Source: Allacma fusca (lineage: Eukaryota > Arthropoda > Collembola > Symphypleona > Sminthuridae). From it: a stretch of 64,000 nucleotides of DNA. Below the pieces are notes generated by a model. That model was not told where the DNA came from, did not search any database, and saw only the letters and a list, made by a program, of their open reading frames with translations. The DNA lies in assembly GCA_947179485.1 (NCBI GenBank), contig OX359248.1, positions 3,179,501 to 3,243,500 of the forward strand, in the 5' to 3' direction. Each line of letters begins with the position of its first letter. Position 1 is the stretch's first letter. The position numbers were made by a program, and so were the translations under genes. Below are positions 38,501 through 52,995 of this stretch, in pieces.

Positions 38501-39822
38501 TTCCTTTCCCCACACTTTCTCCTATTTTGTGCATGCACGTCCCTTGTTACACTGCCTATAGGCAGGAGTCAAGGGAGAGCTTATGGCTTGGCTCTGGCTA
38601 GGTCGGAAATTTCTGTGGGAAGATAATTCATCATGGGACGGATGAGTGAGGAACATCATCCATTCTACTTGCGTCCCTGGCACGAATCTCATCATACAGG
38701 TGTGAAGGCATACAAACACAGGCGAAAGAATACTCAGGAAAAATTTCTCCAGCTCACAACCCCTTTTGTTTTTCTCATCGACAAGAACCCACCAGAAAAA
38801 AACCAGGGGGAAACAACATGAAGCCAGACAAGTGAAAGTAACATAGATACACAAAAAACTCAAAGTAAACAAATGATTACACAAGGAAGAAAATTTTACA
38901 TCTAGTAACCCACCCAAATTGTCAATATACTGCAAAATTCATTTAGTTTATCGAAATTATCGTCCATACTTCCCAATTATATCATGTAGTTTTATTCAAG
39001 GACCAGAAATCATATTCAAAACAGTTGCATTGAACTTAACCTTAAATACAACTTTGGGCTCATATGTACATTGCATATGTGCCAAAAAATATATGAGTGA
39101 AACCCTTGCTTCAGTATATTCCTACCAGAGCTTTGCTCGTGTCTAGAAATTCAAAAATCCCAAGTTGAACTTCAAAAAATTTGAAAGAAGCTTCTGCTTT
39201 TTCATTTTTAGTTCAAAAGAGTACTATTTTTTGTTTCCACGAACTTCCCTGCTACTGGATTTGGTGCAAATGCAGATACTAACTTTCTCCAATTGTGTAA
39301 TCCTAACTTGAAATTGAACTTTCAGTTAGTTTTCCAGGGTAATAGGAAAATTGAGACATTTTTGCTCTTAGGTGCTTTATGACTTTTTGTGCTTTTTGAA
39401 ACGTTGAACTTAGAATTTAGTCTCAGTCATTTTGCATGATATCATATGAAACTACAATAGAAGCTAAAATATATGATTGTACGAAGTAAACCTGAGCTTG
39501 GCTTGAAATTAGCCAAATGTTTCTTGAACTTGAGCAAAGCAGTGCTAAACTAGTTTGAAGGTTTTTGGGTACTACAAGGTTATATACGCAAGGCACTCCC
39601 TAAGTCTGGAACTGTCTTGGAGAAAGAGATTTAAGCCCAACACTTGAGAAGTTGATGCTCTTCTCTTCACTCCCTCCCTTCCTCCTTTCACACTCATCTA
39701 TCAAGAGTGAGGAGACGAAAGGCGTGAGGAAGTGGGATGACGAGAAACAGTAAGGAAAGGAGGGAAAAATAGGAATCTCTGCACCCAACTCATCCTCCCT
39801 CAAAGTGTGTGTTATTACCGGC

Positions 39823-39823
<1 letters not shown>

Positions 39824-39853
<30 letters not shown>
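39824..39853. repeat. (TC)n microsatellite
   Basis: Fifteen uninterrupted TC units. Confidence 0.97.
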
Positions 39854-39857
<4 letters not shown>

Positions 39858-40301
39858 CACTGAATCTCCTGATGATTCTCGTCCCTGGCAATGAATTACC
39901 TCAAAGCCGCAAGGGTTGGTAAATTCCTTCCCCTTCTTTTAAGGATTCAAAGGAAAGAGTCATTTGAATAAAAGTTGAGTCAACAAGTAAATCCAAAGGT
40001 TGTCTCAAAAGCCATTTTAAATGGCGTCTGCAGAGCCAATCAGTCCACCAACATGTTAATTAGTAGGGCTCAAGATGCCCATAGGATTCTCCGGTGAGAG
40101 AGTACAGGCACACATCCATACATAGGTACAGAAGCCACTGTATTTAGAATTTCCTCCCCATATTCCTTAATAGGATTAATCATAGAGTTATATATCCTCG
40201 CTGTTACAAACTTTACGATCGAGTCAATTTTTACTCCACGCTTTTCATCCCTTTCCCCCTTGGTTCCGTACAAAAGGTGCATGTTCCTTCGTCGCTGGGT
40301 C

Positions 40302-40334
<33 letters not shown>

Positions 40335-40339
40335 GTGTG
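40302..40339. repeat. (TG)n with embedded (TATG)n
   Basis: TG units, then TATG tetranucleotides, then TG again, a compound microsatellite. Confidence 0.95.
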
Positions 40340-41995
40340 CACTGAGGATTTTTATTATGCAGCTGGTTCCCGCTACAGCCACAGAGGTAACATGTGAAAT
40401 AGGGAACGTACATAGGGAATTTCGTCCGCGTCATAAATCTAAACTTAACGGCTTCATAAAGCTTGCTTCATTGTATTTGCAACGTGTATTAGATGGAAAT
40501 TCTCAGAGAGCCTTCAATTTTCTATGCGACATTTGTTTTACTATTTTCATCTCCTTCTCCTTGCAAAAATTACTGACGTTTTAGGCTTCTCTTCACTGAC
40601 TCCTACTTTCCCCGTGTGCCCTTCCCCCAAATATTCCCGTTGCACTGGATTTCTCTACAACTCTCTCCTCTCAAATACATACTTTTGTACTAACTTGAAT
40701 ACACGCTATTGTGTATTCAAATTCGCACATTTTTATACGAATGTCTATGCTTGAATGCACAAGCCCTCCTACATGTATGCTTTCCCCCAGGATAAATTTA
40801 ATATGAACTTAAGTAGACACTTGCACACAAGTAGCATTTCATTTAAACAAAATTCCCATCAACTACTGGCCATTTCCCGGAGCAAGTACACACGTGCCCT
40901 CTCTTCATCAGAAGGAATGTCCCGGGTGCTTTCTCTTTTTAGAGAAATGTGTCGCATAAATTCGTCACCTGGAAATTTCACTACAAATAGCCACAAGCCT
41001 GCTTTCCCCATACAAAATCCATTGGATAGAAGAGAAAGACTAAAAGTGCATAAAATTATAGGTAGCACTTGGCCCAAACAGAGCTCATCTCCTACAATTA
41101 AAGCTGGAATAAAAAATGAGTGAGAGTTCCTGGCCAAGGATATAGATTGTTTATATTTATTTTCCGTCAGAAAAACACCCCATAAATACAGATGACAACG
41201 GATGACGGACCTGTAATATGCATAATAAAAGTGCGACTCGTATGCATGCACCAACGTACATACATAATTGCATATGTACTGCACATAAGGATAGGCTTCA
41301 GGAGCTATGGGCTTGGGGGGAATGGAACGTTGCTCCTGTGAGATCTCCTATGATAGCCCCAACCTCAATGAATATTTCATACGCAAGTTTTTCCTCACAT
41401 GAGTGCATACTTGTTGTATATTTTTACTGCACAACTTTCTCTGGAATGTGTCACCTTGCTCTGCAGACAACGCTCTCTCCTGTCATATTTTCCCTACATT
41501 TACGGGAGATTCTTCTCCGAATGCTTACCTTTTGGAAGTATAAACAGCCCCAGTTTTAGTGTAGGGAGTCAGAAGGGAGAAAATAAACCAGGAGGTTCTC
41601 CCAGAAGAAAGCACCCTTTCTATAGATAATGGTTGGTGTAAGTAGCAATGGGATAGCTTCCTAAAAAAATTCCCTTTAGTAGATATATATATCTCTCTCT
41701 CTGGGACACTGTCATGGAGAAAGCTCTGCAGACGGGACTAGGGAATGTTTATAAACTCTAAGTTTAGGCCGTAAACATGATAGAAGAGCAAAATAAAAAA
41801 GTCATATTCAATGGATAGGAGAAAAACTTGGCTGGGGATATTGTTTGTCCGTGTCTGATCATTGGTCTTTTGAAGCTGTGGGAGATGGACCTTTTAAATT
41901 ACATGTATCCTTTTGGAGGGTGAATGGGAACGTCAAAAGTGCGTTTGCTTTGATCAACTTTGTATTTTCTCTTAACATTTTTCTCCTACTTTTCC

Positions 41996-42014
41996 CTCTC
42001 TCTCTCTCTCTCTC
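41996..42014. repeat. (TC)n microsatellite
   Basis: About nine TC units inside a longer pyrimidine stretch. Similar short (TC)n or (GA)n runs occur at 46173-46188 and 48602-48617. Confidence 0.9.
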
Positions 42015-43440
42015 ACTATAAAAGCAGATACACGTTTCTCTCTCTCCCTATCTACCTGAATTTTTCCCAAGATATTTGAAGAAACAAGAAGTTCAGGGAT
42101 AAAAAAGAGCGCATCAAATATTAAAAAGTAGAACAGGCTTCTCCCTATTTACCTCTTACATTACATTGAAGCTTGTCAGATTTAATCTCCAGCTAGCTAC
42201 CTTTCCTTGTAAGTGGGGGAAAGTGAAAATGCTATTGAGACTCGATACTTCAAACGCAGTGGAGATTTCCCGCAATTTTTTCTAACAGCTTAGCTCCGCT
42301 TCATATGTTCAAGGAAACCCAAACAACTGAAAGCGAGGAATCACTCCGCTCCTCATGTTATTGGAAAAAGGGAGGAAAAGGAAAATGTCGAGCGTGATTT
42401 CCGTCGTGGAGCCTACCAACTCAAACCCCATATCAATAGCAAGTTCGCATTCTCAAATAGTCAACTTCACTGTTTCAAAGAGGGGTTCCTATGAAATTTG
42501 AGCTTTATGCGTGGGAAAGGCACAACTCTCGCTCCTGCTCCCGTATTGCCATAATAATAAGTCATTATCCACTCTTGAGTTTTCTCCGGGATATATGTAG
42601 ATACTTCGTATGTAGGCGACGGGAGCGATTCTCCTGAACGACAAACAATGTCGGTCAATTATTATTTACAATATTGGGCATCATCGAATTACCTTGTTTA
42701 TTCTCAACCATCATTACCGCTTTGTCTGATGCCCTACCGGTCTTAATACCTCTCGAAGTACTTCAGAGTCGGGTACGATCACTAGATCCTATAGGGAAAG
42801 TACGCACGGTCTGCATCAATTATAATAATTATTAGCATGTTTACCTATATCATTCTCTACTCACGTATTTGCTCAAGTCTACTATTATTATGGCGCATAT
42901 AATCGGATCTTTAATTGATCTGCTCTCTTCTGCTCCGATGATCGACATTCCTGATTATCCCTCCCTGTCACTGAGAAAGTGGCAATTTGAAAGTAATGAG
43001 AAGTAATAATTATATTTGCAATGGGAAAAATTCTTTGCCTGGACTCGGGTAGTTTTTGACCTGTGTGATAATGCAGTTATGTGGATGAGTATTGCATTAT
43101 TCGATTGTGGACTTCGTTAATAAAACATTTATTGCGCAACTGCTATCTCAAGCAATTGTATTAAAGAGCTGGGTTTTGGAGCAACAGAAGGCAAATAAAA
43201 GCATTTTAAATGAAAGCATTTAAAATGATTGATTTGTACAAAATCAACTTGAATAATTTTTGCATATTAAATGTTTTTAAAGCAAGATAAAGTTAGAGGG
43301 AAGCTAAAGGAAACAAATGTAAATAAGAAAGCAAATTGAAGCTTGTGGAAATAAGAGAAAGTCGAGCTGGTGGAAAAAAGTACAAAGATATTTAAGGTGG
43401 AGAAAGTAAGTGAAAGCAAGTGAAAGTTGGATAAGGTCAG

Positions 43441-43506
43441 AGAAAGTCAGAGCAAGTCAGAGAAAGTCAGAGCAAGTCAGAGAAAGTCAGAGCAAGTCAG
43501 AGAAAG
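43441..43506. repeat. 10-bp tandem repeat in 20-bp dimers
   Basis: AGAAAGTCAG and AGCAAGTCAG alternate three times, followed by AGAAAG. The surrounding 43.3-43.7 kb is full of looser GAAAGT/GAAAGC words. The purine-only character keeps the frame open at 43410-43661, which is not a gene. Confidence 0.95.
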
Positions 43507-46319
43507 CTGGCGAAAGAAATGGAAATTCAGTGATTGCAAATCAAAATTATAGAAATCGAATGAAAGTCTGGGAAAATACACAAAACCAAAAGGGAAAGAG
43601 TAATGGAAGCAAGTTGAAATTATTGGTGTATGGGACAGAGAGGGTGTGGAAGGTGACTTGAGAAAGTCTCCAATGCTAATGAAAGGGAGAAAGGAGTTTT
43701 GGAGATGAGATTTGATGTGAGATAAGTAGGTGGAAAGCGCTGAGTGAAAAACGTTGCAGGGGGAAGACGATGACAAACCCAATTACTTGCACATTACCGA
43801 CACAATCTTTTGCCTCTGGGACTCCCTTTCCTCTCATTGGTTTCGGCCTCGTGGCTCACTTTGTCGTTCTCATGCACACTCTTGCTCATCTCCATCCGTC
43901 TCCGCTCACTCCGCTCTCCGCTCCTTCGTCTTGCTCTCCTCACACATATTCCCCCGGTCGGTTTTGCAAAATTTCATTTGCATACACATGGAATTATTTA
44001 GCACTCCAGACACATCCTATTTTATATTATTTGCTCCCTTCTCCCTCTGACTCTCTCCCTTGTTTTAGTCGGCGGAGCCACTATCCCAACATACTCATTT
44101 ATATGGACCAGGCATCTCGGAAATACTCGTTAGGGGAAGTTCCATGCAAGTTCCCTGCTTATGCATTCCGCCGCATTTCGTCATTACCTTTAACGTTGGT
44201 TGATTTGAGCTCCGCTCTTAATTCCCTTGTCCGTCCACTGTCGCCCCTCCGTCATAAAAACTTTCTACTAATTTCTATTACCACTTTTTGCATAAAATTC
44301 CCCCTAACATTCACAAAATTAAACCCCCTTAAAATACATAAGAATAAAGGAACCTAATTATTTATTGCATTTCAAGAGCAACTTAACTTGCCCAAATATG
44401 TTTCCAAGATGTGAAAATATCCTCCTGAAGCTATTGGCCCCTAAGTTTTACAAATTACCTACAAAACATTGAAATCGTGCCCAGGAAGAAATATTTGACC
44501 CAATTTCCTGGAGGATTGGAATCTGACAATTTGATGGGGACATTTCGGAGAAAGTGCATATTATTAAATAGCACTTTTTGTTTCCTCCGTAGTAATTCCT
44601 TGTCTCTCAATATCTTCGTCTGCTGTTTCTCTGTCTTCCCTCAAAAATGCTGCTATCAAAAGTGTGGTGTAAGGTTGTGAGACAAGATACATATCTACGT
44701 GTGGGAAAAGGCGTCATAAACGGGTGCCAATTTGGCTCCTTGGAAATCCTAAAGGGCTCAATTCTATCCAAGAGGTGGTTGTCGGTTGTAGTAAAGTAGC
44801 ACTACGGAAGAAGTGAATAAGTTTCCTGTGCACTCAAGCTACCATCACCGACCCCCATGTGTGTGTAACCAATGAAGCGTCAACCGTCAAGCTGAACAAC
44901 ACACTCTGAACCTAATCCAGTTTTTGTCTCTATCTTCTCAGTCGCTCCTTTTTCATTCTCAAGCTTATTTTATCGCTCTCAAAGCCCTTTCTCTCTCCTC
45001 TCCCTATCTATCATCTCGTTCCTCTTCTTCCGAAGCCCCTCGCACAATGGGCGAGAACTCAATGCAAAAATCTACTTTATTCCAAACCTTCAGATTTCGC
45101 TTTAAAATGCTCCCACTTCCCAAGGGCTGGAGGAGCGATAAAAAGGTAAACACACGAAGGGAACGGGAAAAGGGCTTTGGAAGCAAACCACAGAAGAGAA
45201 ACCTTTTGTGAGCTCGGAGCTAAAAACGCTTGTAACACCTCTGTGACGTTTTGTATGAGAGAGGGTGTGCACACACGTCGGGACTTGTTGGGAAGCGTTG
45301 AGGGAAACGTATCTGTGAGTTGAGGGAAATCGTTTGTAAGCTCTGAGGGAAACCGTTTGTTGGAGTTGTATTCAAAGAGGGAGGGAAATGTTTGTAGTAG
45401 TAACCATGAAACCGATTGAGAGTCTGTAAACAGGATCGGGTGTGAGAGGAGCATAATGAGTGGTGCTGCGAGGCTGAAGGAGAGCGTCAGGACACACATG
45501 GGAGGCTTCAGCTATTTAGTATGGCTTTGTAAGCCAAAGGATGAATTTGTAAGCTTGGGCTGTCCCTCAGATAAGTTTAAAAGGTTTAAAAAGGTTGAGT
45601 TGATTTGATAGCGAGAGATGTGGATGTGAGGAAGCCAAAACAACTTACTCTATCCGCTCTCGGAGCTTATCCTGTAGATAAATGGGCTTAAAAATGGGGT
45701 AAATATGAGGAGTAGACGGAATGACAAGGACGGTTGTCGAGAGCGGAGGAGTGAATGGAGAGGAGAAAAAGGACGATTGCACTTTGTGGCTTTTATGTCC
45801 GCCACTACCTCAGATTAGGGATACTTGATTTGCCTATGAAAATGGGATGACTTTCTCCCCTTTACAACAACTCTTTCTTGTACCTTCTGTCGTCGGGCTG
45901 GGTAACTGGGAGCTGAACGAGTGCAAATATTGTCCTATCAAAATTTTTTGTTGTGGTGGGTGTATGTATGTATGTGCATCTATGTAGACACACTCCTGTC
46001 CTTACTATTTTACTCCCTCAATTTTCCTCTCACACATTTATATGACTTCCATTTGCCATCAACCCAGTCTCAATCCTCCGTATCATCTCGCCAATCACAT
46101 TCGTATCCCGTACCTTGGGCCCGAAAATATATGCTGTGGACATCAGTCTAATAGGGAACAACAGGGTTGAATAGAGAGAGAGAGAGAGCTGACATAACCT
46201 GAAGCAAGTGTTAGCAATCTTGTTTTCATTTTGAACAAGTACAAAAGCACCGACAATTTAGGATTTCGTGGCGAGAAAAACAGCCCTTATGACTAGGTTT
46301 GAGATTTTTGTCTATAGCT

Positions 46320-46545
46320 TTCTCCAAACTTTCTTTATACTTTCATTCCACTTTCTCCATGATATGTATATAATTTCACCGTGATTTCTATACACTTTCC
46401 CTGTATTTTTTGAAGCTTTCTCCAAGAGATTTCTATACTTTCTCCATACTTTCTCCATGAAATTTCTATATTTTCACCATACTTTCTCCATTATTTCTAT
46501 ACCTTTTCTCCGTAATTTTTCCAAGCTTTCTTAACGTTTCTCCCA
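46320..46545. repeat. degenerate TTTCTCCAT/TACTTTC repeat
   Basis: ACTTTCTCCAT, TTTCTATAC and TTTCACC words recur irregularly about a dozen times, the strand complement of the AGAAAGT repeats near 43.4 kb. Confidence 0.7.
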
Positions 46546-49500
46546 AGTTTTTATCATATCCCATTCCTATTTTCCCTCTCCCCCTGTTCTACGGTTACCA
46601 GAGCAATATTCCGGGAGAGTTGTAAACATGGAAATTTTTGAGGAAAATCTTGGCTTCCCTGTTGTTTCCCACTGAGATTGATAGCTTGTTGTTTTTTCTC
46701 TTCAAAGTACCTCATATGATATGCACATATGTATCCCCGTTCCTAGACCCTATATCAACACAGGGAGGAACTCCAAATGAACCGCAGCCGGCCTTTGCAT
46801 AATTGTATTGCTGGAGAGTGGGAATTATATGTTTTGCTCGGAGATGGAGTCATTGTGTAACAAAATGCGACGGCTATATAAAACTTACCAAGGATTTTAT
46901 AGTCCCCATTATGTAAGCATGCTTCCTTCCCCATATGTATCTCTCCTGCCGGTTCAGATGAGGATATGGAAACAAATGACGGAAACATAAAACAAAGGCT
47001 GGCTCCAATATGAATAGAAACCCTTGAGCTCTCTGTTCAGTTTATGTGGAGAAGTAATGGAGGGAAATGTGGTAATAACTACCCTCTCCACCGGCTAATC
47101 ACCTGACAAAACAGATAGGCAGGGAAATCTCAGGGAAAATTCAAAACTCTATACTTTCTCCATTAATTCCCCTCCCTTTGATCCAAATGACTCCCTTCGA
47201 AAAAAAAAAATCGTCAGAAACCTTTCAAAAGTTAACAGCTTTATTATCACAGTATCGCTCCTACAAATTGAGCTATATCAGAATTTAAAAACTCCCTTCA
47301 CAAACTGTAATATAACATTTTCCCATCAAATTGCCCTCCTAACATGATCCCGTCCAGAAAACAATTTTCCCTTCAATAATGCACTTACCCATATGAAGGA
47401 ATTGTAAGCCCGTTTAGATTTCCAGAGCTTCCACACGGGAAATTATGACAGGCTTGCGGGGAGAGGGTCGTAAAGCCATTAGGAAAATGTGAAATGCAAT
47501 CAGTCGGAGTTTCTCGAAAAAAAACTGACCCAACGTACCAAAGATCCTTGAAGCCCGAGAAAACAAGCCGATGGGGGGACAAATGGGTATTTAAATAGGA
47601 ATTAAAAACGTCAACAATAAAATCAATGGTGATTTGTAGGATTAATCTCTATTCGGTAACAATTCGTCCAGCCCCAAAGGAATGGTCACCAAAGGGAAAG
47701 AACCCGAGAAAAATCTGGAGAAAGCAGCCCATAAAATGAACGCTTACAAAGTCATAAACCAATAGATTTGGGTTGAGTAAACAAGAGATGGGGAGATAGG
47801 GGCCTCTGGCTCGATTGCTATAATACAGGGCTCTCTCGCATTCCGCTATAATAACAGTCCTCCTCGGGACTTCTTTACTATATTTGACTAATAGGCAGTT
47901 ACATTGGGGAAAAACTTTCTCAAGCAGATTTTGACGTGAGCAAGTCGGACGATAGCTGACGAGAATAAAATGACTGGGTATGACCATTACAACTTTCTCT
48001 GTTCTGGGAATCGTGGAAATGCTCCTGAGCTACTGGGAAAAGGAGAGGTAGCAAGTATGATGACTTTCCCCGTGACTTCCAGAAGTGCTCTCTATTTATA
48101 CAACACGGTGTTTATGCACTTCTCGAGTAGACCGTCATTATAAAGAGGGAGTAATGTTGTATGTAATGACTCGGAAAAAATTCAGAGATTCATAGGACTT
48201 TCCCCCGCTTCAGTTCCTGTATGTATGTTATCGTCCTAGTCCTGAGTGAGTGTGTGTAGGGAAATATTACCATGGGATGTCCATATACAGACCTTCGGCA
48301 GGTCTTGTAGTAGTAGTAGTGGAAATACTAGTGTTGTTCTTGACGGTCGGCTCCAGTTCCTCCGCTTGATGTGCTATTTACGAGGGAGCCATACAAATTA
48401 TTACACATATACACACATGATGATGACGGACGCTCGGGCACGAGACTCCTTTTTTTCCACCGGCACCATTCCCTCCCCCACAGTCCACAAAACGTACTTG
48501 TATACTTCCTTTCCATCATTCAGCTCCTCACCCGGGTATGTATTTCCTGATGCATGTGCAATCTCATATTTGTTTGCGAGTGCTATTACATACAAATTCT
48601 ACTCTCTCTCTCTCTCTATAAGATCATTCTAAAGCACAGGAAAAAAATTACTCTTGTAGTATCGGGCTCGTATCAACAGAAAAAATAACATGGTTATTTC
48701 TTAACATTTCCTCAGGAATGTGAAATATCCTGGTCCTCAGAGAAAATACACTTGTAAGGGAATCTCCTACAACCAATGCACTTTCGTACTTTGATGTATA
48801 CAGCCACTGTCAACAAAATGCATGCCACATTTACTGTCGGCGAGAGAGAGAGAGCAAAATATCACACATACATACGCTGACTAAAAAACACCTCAGAATT
48901 ACAAAAGGACATTGTTTAAACGTTAAGCTGGAAAAATGAACATGTGGCATAACTGTGACGAGACCACAAGGAGCGGCCAAGAGGGAATTCTTAATTGTAA
49001 TAGAAAATTTCCCACGGGCAATATTGCTCAAATCCTAATTATTTCTGTCAGGACAATTAGATATGGGTCTTCTCGACAGCTTCCACTCCTACTGTATGGA
49101 ATGCTGCCAAGATTAATATAAATTTCTATGCAAACTGAAATCATTGAATTTGGAACGATAATCTCGTGTGACTCTCATAAATGATAGTAATTATGAATTT
49201 TCCTCGTACAGTTGTCTAGAAGGGATATGATCTCACTTTAGAAAAGCTGGAATGAGCTTAGCTTCTTAGCCGAGGATGGGGGTATGAATAATTACGTGAA
49301 GCACAGTATATATGTTATGCATGAGGCCTGATCATGTACAGGAGCTGTTAATGTATTTTTAGTGGGTAAACCTAATTTTAACGTGAGAGCATAAGTTCGG
49401 GGAAGTTTATTATTAGCTGTGCGTGAGTAGGCCTGTACATACATAAGAACCTATACAAATACAATGCTGGCACCCGAATGAAGGTGAGTTTGTTGTGAGG

Positions 49501-51319
49501 TTATGTTCCCTCGCCGATTGTACATTTGTTTGGGTGTCTGCCGGGGAGGCTTTGAACATTGGATGTATGAGTAGAACTGATCAGGGTACATTGGAAACCA
49601 ATGTGATTGTGTGAGTGTATATGTAATTATATACATATGCAGATACCTGGACGTATCCACTCATAATTGGGAGAAGGAGTAAAGGTAAACGCACGTATGG
49701 AAAAATAATGTACGTATTGTGGGTTTGTCCTGGTAGGGAGGATATCGCTTGTTGGTCCGGGCTCGGAGCATGATAATAATAAGACAGTATGCATGGGGGA
49801 GTACATACATAGAGACTACACCTTATAGATCCATATGGAGCGGCGTAGGTTCGAGTTGAGTGTTGAGGAATGGATTGGGTGTAATGATTTCATAAAAGCA
49901 ATGAGTTGTGAACAACACGTAAGATGAACATTTGTGTGAGCATGCAATTTATCCGAGTGCCAAAGTGACTCGGGTGACTCCGCATATCCCGCTCCCTCTC
50001 ACTCACTCCGTCACTCACTCACTTATAATATATAATAACACAATTTATAGACCAACTCACAATCAGAGAGCCCAACTAATGCCTACTTCCATGCACACGA
50101 ATGTCTCCCTCCGTTCCGACTCCGGGGTAAACCTGCTCTCCGTATGTCAGTATGTATGTAGATACATATGTCAGGGTATAATGTGCATGTCCCGAGTATT
50201 CAATTCAATGCCCATTGTAAAAACTGTATCCCAACAAGTACACACCACTGAATATGCAACCGAATGCAAGGAGACAAGGAAGGCCGGCTGGGTTCTGCCG
50301 GTCCGACGGTCTCCTTCAGAATGACTCTGTGTGCAGCAATAATAGGAAAGACATGCAAACGACATTTTTCCCTGTTTTTCTTCCTTCATTCCCCCTCTCT
50401 CTCTCTCTTCCTCCAATTCTCTCTTTTTTTCCGCTGTTTTGTTACTCCTGTAATCGATATTCAACCCTGAACCGATCAATCAGATTTACGCACTCCCATC
50501 AGTACACACTCTCTTCCTTCCAGGAGCCGTACATAAGGCTCCACTGCATGAGTACGTGTGACTCCGGCAAGTTTCCCTTCTCCACTTATAGCCAAAGGAT
50601 GTTTTTCAAAGGGAGTAAACGAGGAGCTAGCAGATTGCACGCTGAGAGAAGGCATAACGAGAGACGAGTCAAAAGTCCATATCTGACAGAAACAACAAAT
50701 CCAGCTAAACTAGTCGGAATATTCTACATTTTCTTTTTTCAGTCTCTCCTCAAAACTTGTCCAACCGTTTTGATGAGGCTCGTCATATTTTTATCTTATG
50801 ATTTCCCCTACATTTTTGTTAAGTTTCGCTGCATTTTTATCGAAGGATTTGTGGAATTTTGTGGGCTAAATAAATGCTGACGAGTTATTTCCTAAGTTAT
50901 GTAAATGTAAAGGGAGAAAGTGGAGAAAGTAAGAGAGAAAGTGGTTTGATACTAAAAATGTAAATCTGGTCAACGCCAGAGGAGAAAGCCGAAGATCAAA
51001 TAAAGGGGGCCAAACAGGAAGTGTAGGGAAGGGAAACAGTCGAGGTTGGAAGTAAAACACAGCAGAAATACAAAGTTGAACTTTGGTTTACAAACAGAGG
51101 TTAGGAGGGACAAGAGATGTTCTTAAGTGTGGATGGAGGATGTAAATGCTAATGCAGTTTGGCTGGCGGAAGATGCGAGAGGGAGGAAGTTGATTTGGCA
51201 GGAGGTGATTTGGTGTAAGAAATGAGATTTGTTCTGGTGGTAAACGAGAGGTGAGGTATTTGAGCGGTGGATTCTGATAGTTTTCCACTTGAGTGACTGG
51301 CAGTATGTGTGAGAATAGG

Positions 51320-51322
<3 letters not shown>

Positions 51323-51371
<49 letters not shown>
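51323..51371. repeat. (GA)n microsatellite, 49 bp
   Basis: The longest uninterrupted dinucleotide run in the window. It produces the Ser-Leu repeats of minus-strand open frames here, which are not genes. Confidence 0.97.
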
Positions 51372-51373
<2 letters not shown>

Positions 51374-52972
51374 AGCGGAAGGAAGGACGGAAAGAAGCAC
51401 TGAGGGTGGCAAATCCAAAGAGAAATAGGCAATCTCGGGTCGAGGGCTATTTCTTCTACCTTCTTGTCCTCCTAACATCTCCCACTCTCATGCAGAGTCC
51501 ACTCTTCCCAAGAGATTTGGTCATTCCTCCTTCCTTCTCTCACTCTCACTCCCTCCAGACACTGTTTGTTTGTCGGAGTCAACCTTCAATCCCTGATTTC
51601 CCTGTCAACTCTCATTATGAAACTGAGTCCGGAGCAGAGGAGAAAGTTGACCACCATAGACCATGAGCTTTAACGATGAGAGGAATACACTTTCACCGTC
51701 ACACTTTCTCCATTGGCTCCTCAATACTCAAAATCCAATGTTATGCTCCCTCTGTTCTTATGTGAGGTTCCCAATGCTCAATGACAATTCCTTCGAGGTC
51801 GTATAAATGCATGGAGAAAGCAAGGTTGGGCTTAACAGCTGAGACTAGTTATCCTCCCTGGAGGAGCTTAGCACCAATATTTTCTTGGACTTTTTCTATC
51901 CGTTCCATCTTCACACACTGTCTTTGACACATCCTCGACTCGAACTTTTACAAAAATGTGCCCTTGCTTTCTGCATATATGCAAGTAATAGGCCGGAAAG
52001 ATGTACGTGGCCATAACATTAATGTCAAGGAGCGGAGTGCCCCACCCGGAGGTAGTCTTGTCACAACGACATTATTTCACGCATTACTTTTACTTTCCCC
52101 ATCACAAATGTTCCTAACTTTCTCCACTTTCACCTTGAAAATATTTATACTTGGATGAACACATTCAAAGCAGTTTCTGAGAGACACCCAAAATGATGAT
52201 CAGTGTGGGAAGTATTTGGATATAAATTAACTCCCCGATATCCTTCTCCTGCCCATGTAACTGACTGTGAAGTAGATAGGAAAATAAGAGGGAAATGTAC
52301 AAGAAAAAGAAAGTTGAATAATAAAAATAGGGGAAAGTTGTAAATGAGATCCCTCGGGAATTTGCAAGAGTTTTGAGTCTGGACTGAAGCAAGGAGGAAG
52401 AGCGAAGGAAAGTTACTCCTCATACATACATAGGGTCTGTCAATAATAATATTTCTTGGAATGACTTATCACCCCCAAATCGCAGGGGTCACATCAATCT
52501 ATATTTAAAAATAAGCCGAGATGATGCTTGGGAAAGGTACGTCTTCCCACGGATTTCTTCCAAGGATCATCTCTTCCCAGGAACTATATTCTTTCTCACG
52601 TGAAAATATTTTTTTTTGGGAGAACAATGTTCCAACTGATCCCGGATATTTACTAATATTCTCCATCCCGAAAGGCTGGAAGGAAAAGGAAATGGGGAGA
52701 TATACGACAAAACTAAAAGAATTCCATAATGAATATCCAAAGTATGGATTGGACAGGTCTTGCATCCCAATATATACAGGGAGGACTGCCCGGTCACCAG
52801 TGACTTCTGTGGTGAAGTCTCGAAGGAGTCGAACAATGAAATTAGGATATATTCTATTTCACTTGAGGATGACTACCCTCATCCATTCCTCTAAGACCCT
52901 ATGACTCCAGCTGGAGCTACATGACTTTCCTCCTTGTCGCAATCCACTCTCCCTCCCTTCCTCCTGTCCTCT

Positions 52973-52995
52973 CTCCCTCCCTCCCTCCCTCCCTT
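52973..52995. repeat. (CCCT)n microsatellite
   Basis: Five or so CCCT units in a pyrimidine-only stretch. Confidence 0.9.

Noticed and set aside
43200-43232. Perfect 11-bp inverted repeat CATTTTAAATG/CATTTAAAATG
   Set aside because: Short, AT-only and easily produced by chance in this composition.
43770-44357. 195-aa plus-strand frame
   Set aside because: It lies in pyrimidine-rich sequence where stops are rare, has overlapping long frames, Ser/Leu/Pro-biased composition and no recognisable domain.
50254-50880. 208-aa plus-strand frame
   Set aside because: It is driven by a (TC)n-rich stretch and has no family resemblance or conserved motif.
51088-51478. Two overlapping minus-strand frames with Ser-Leu repeats
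   Set aside because: They are translations of the 49-bp (GA)n microsatellite.
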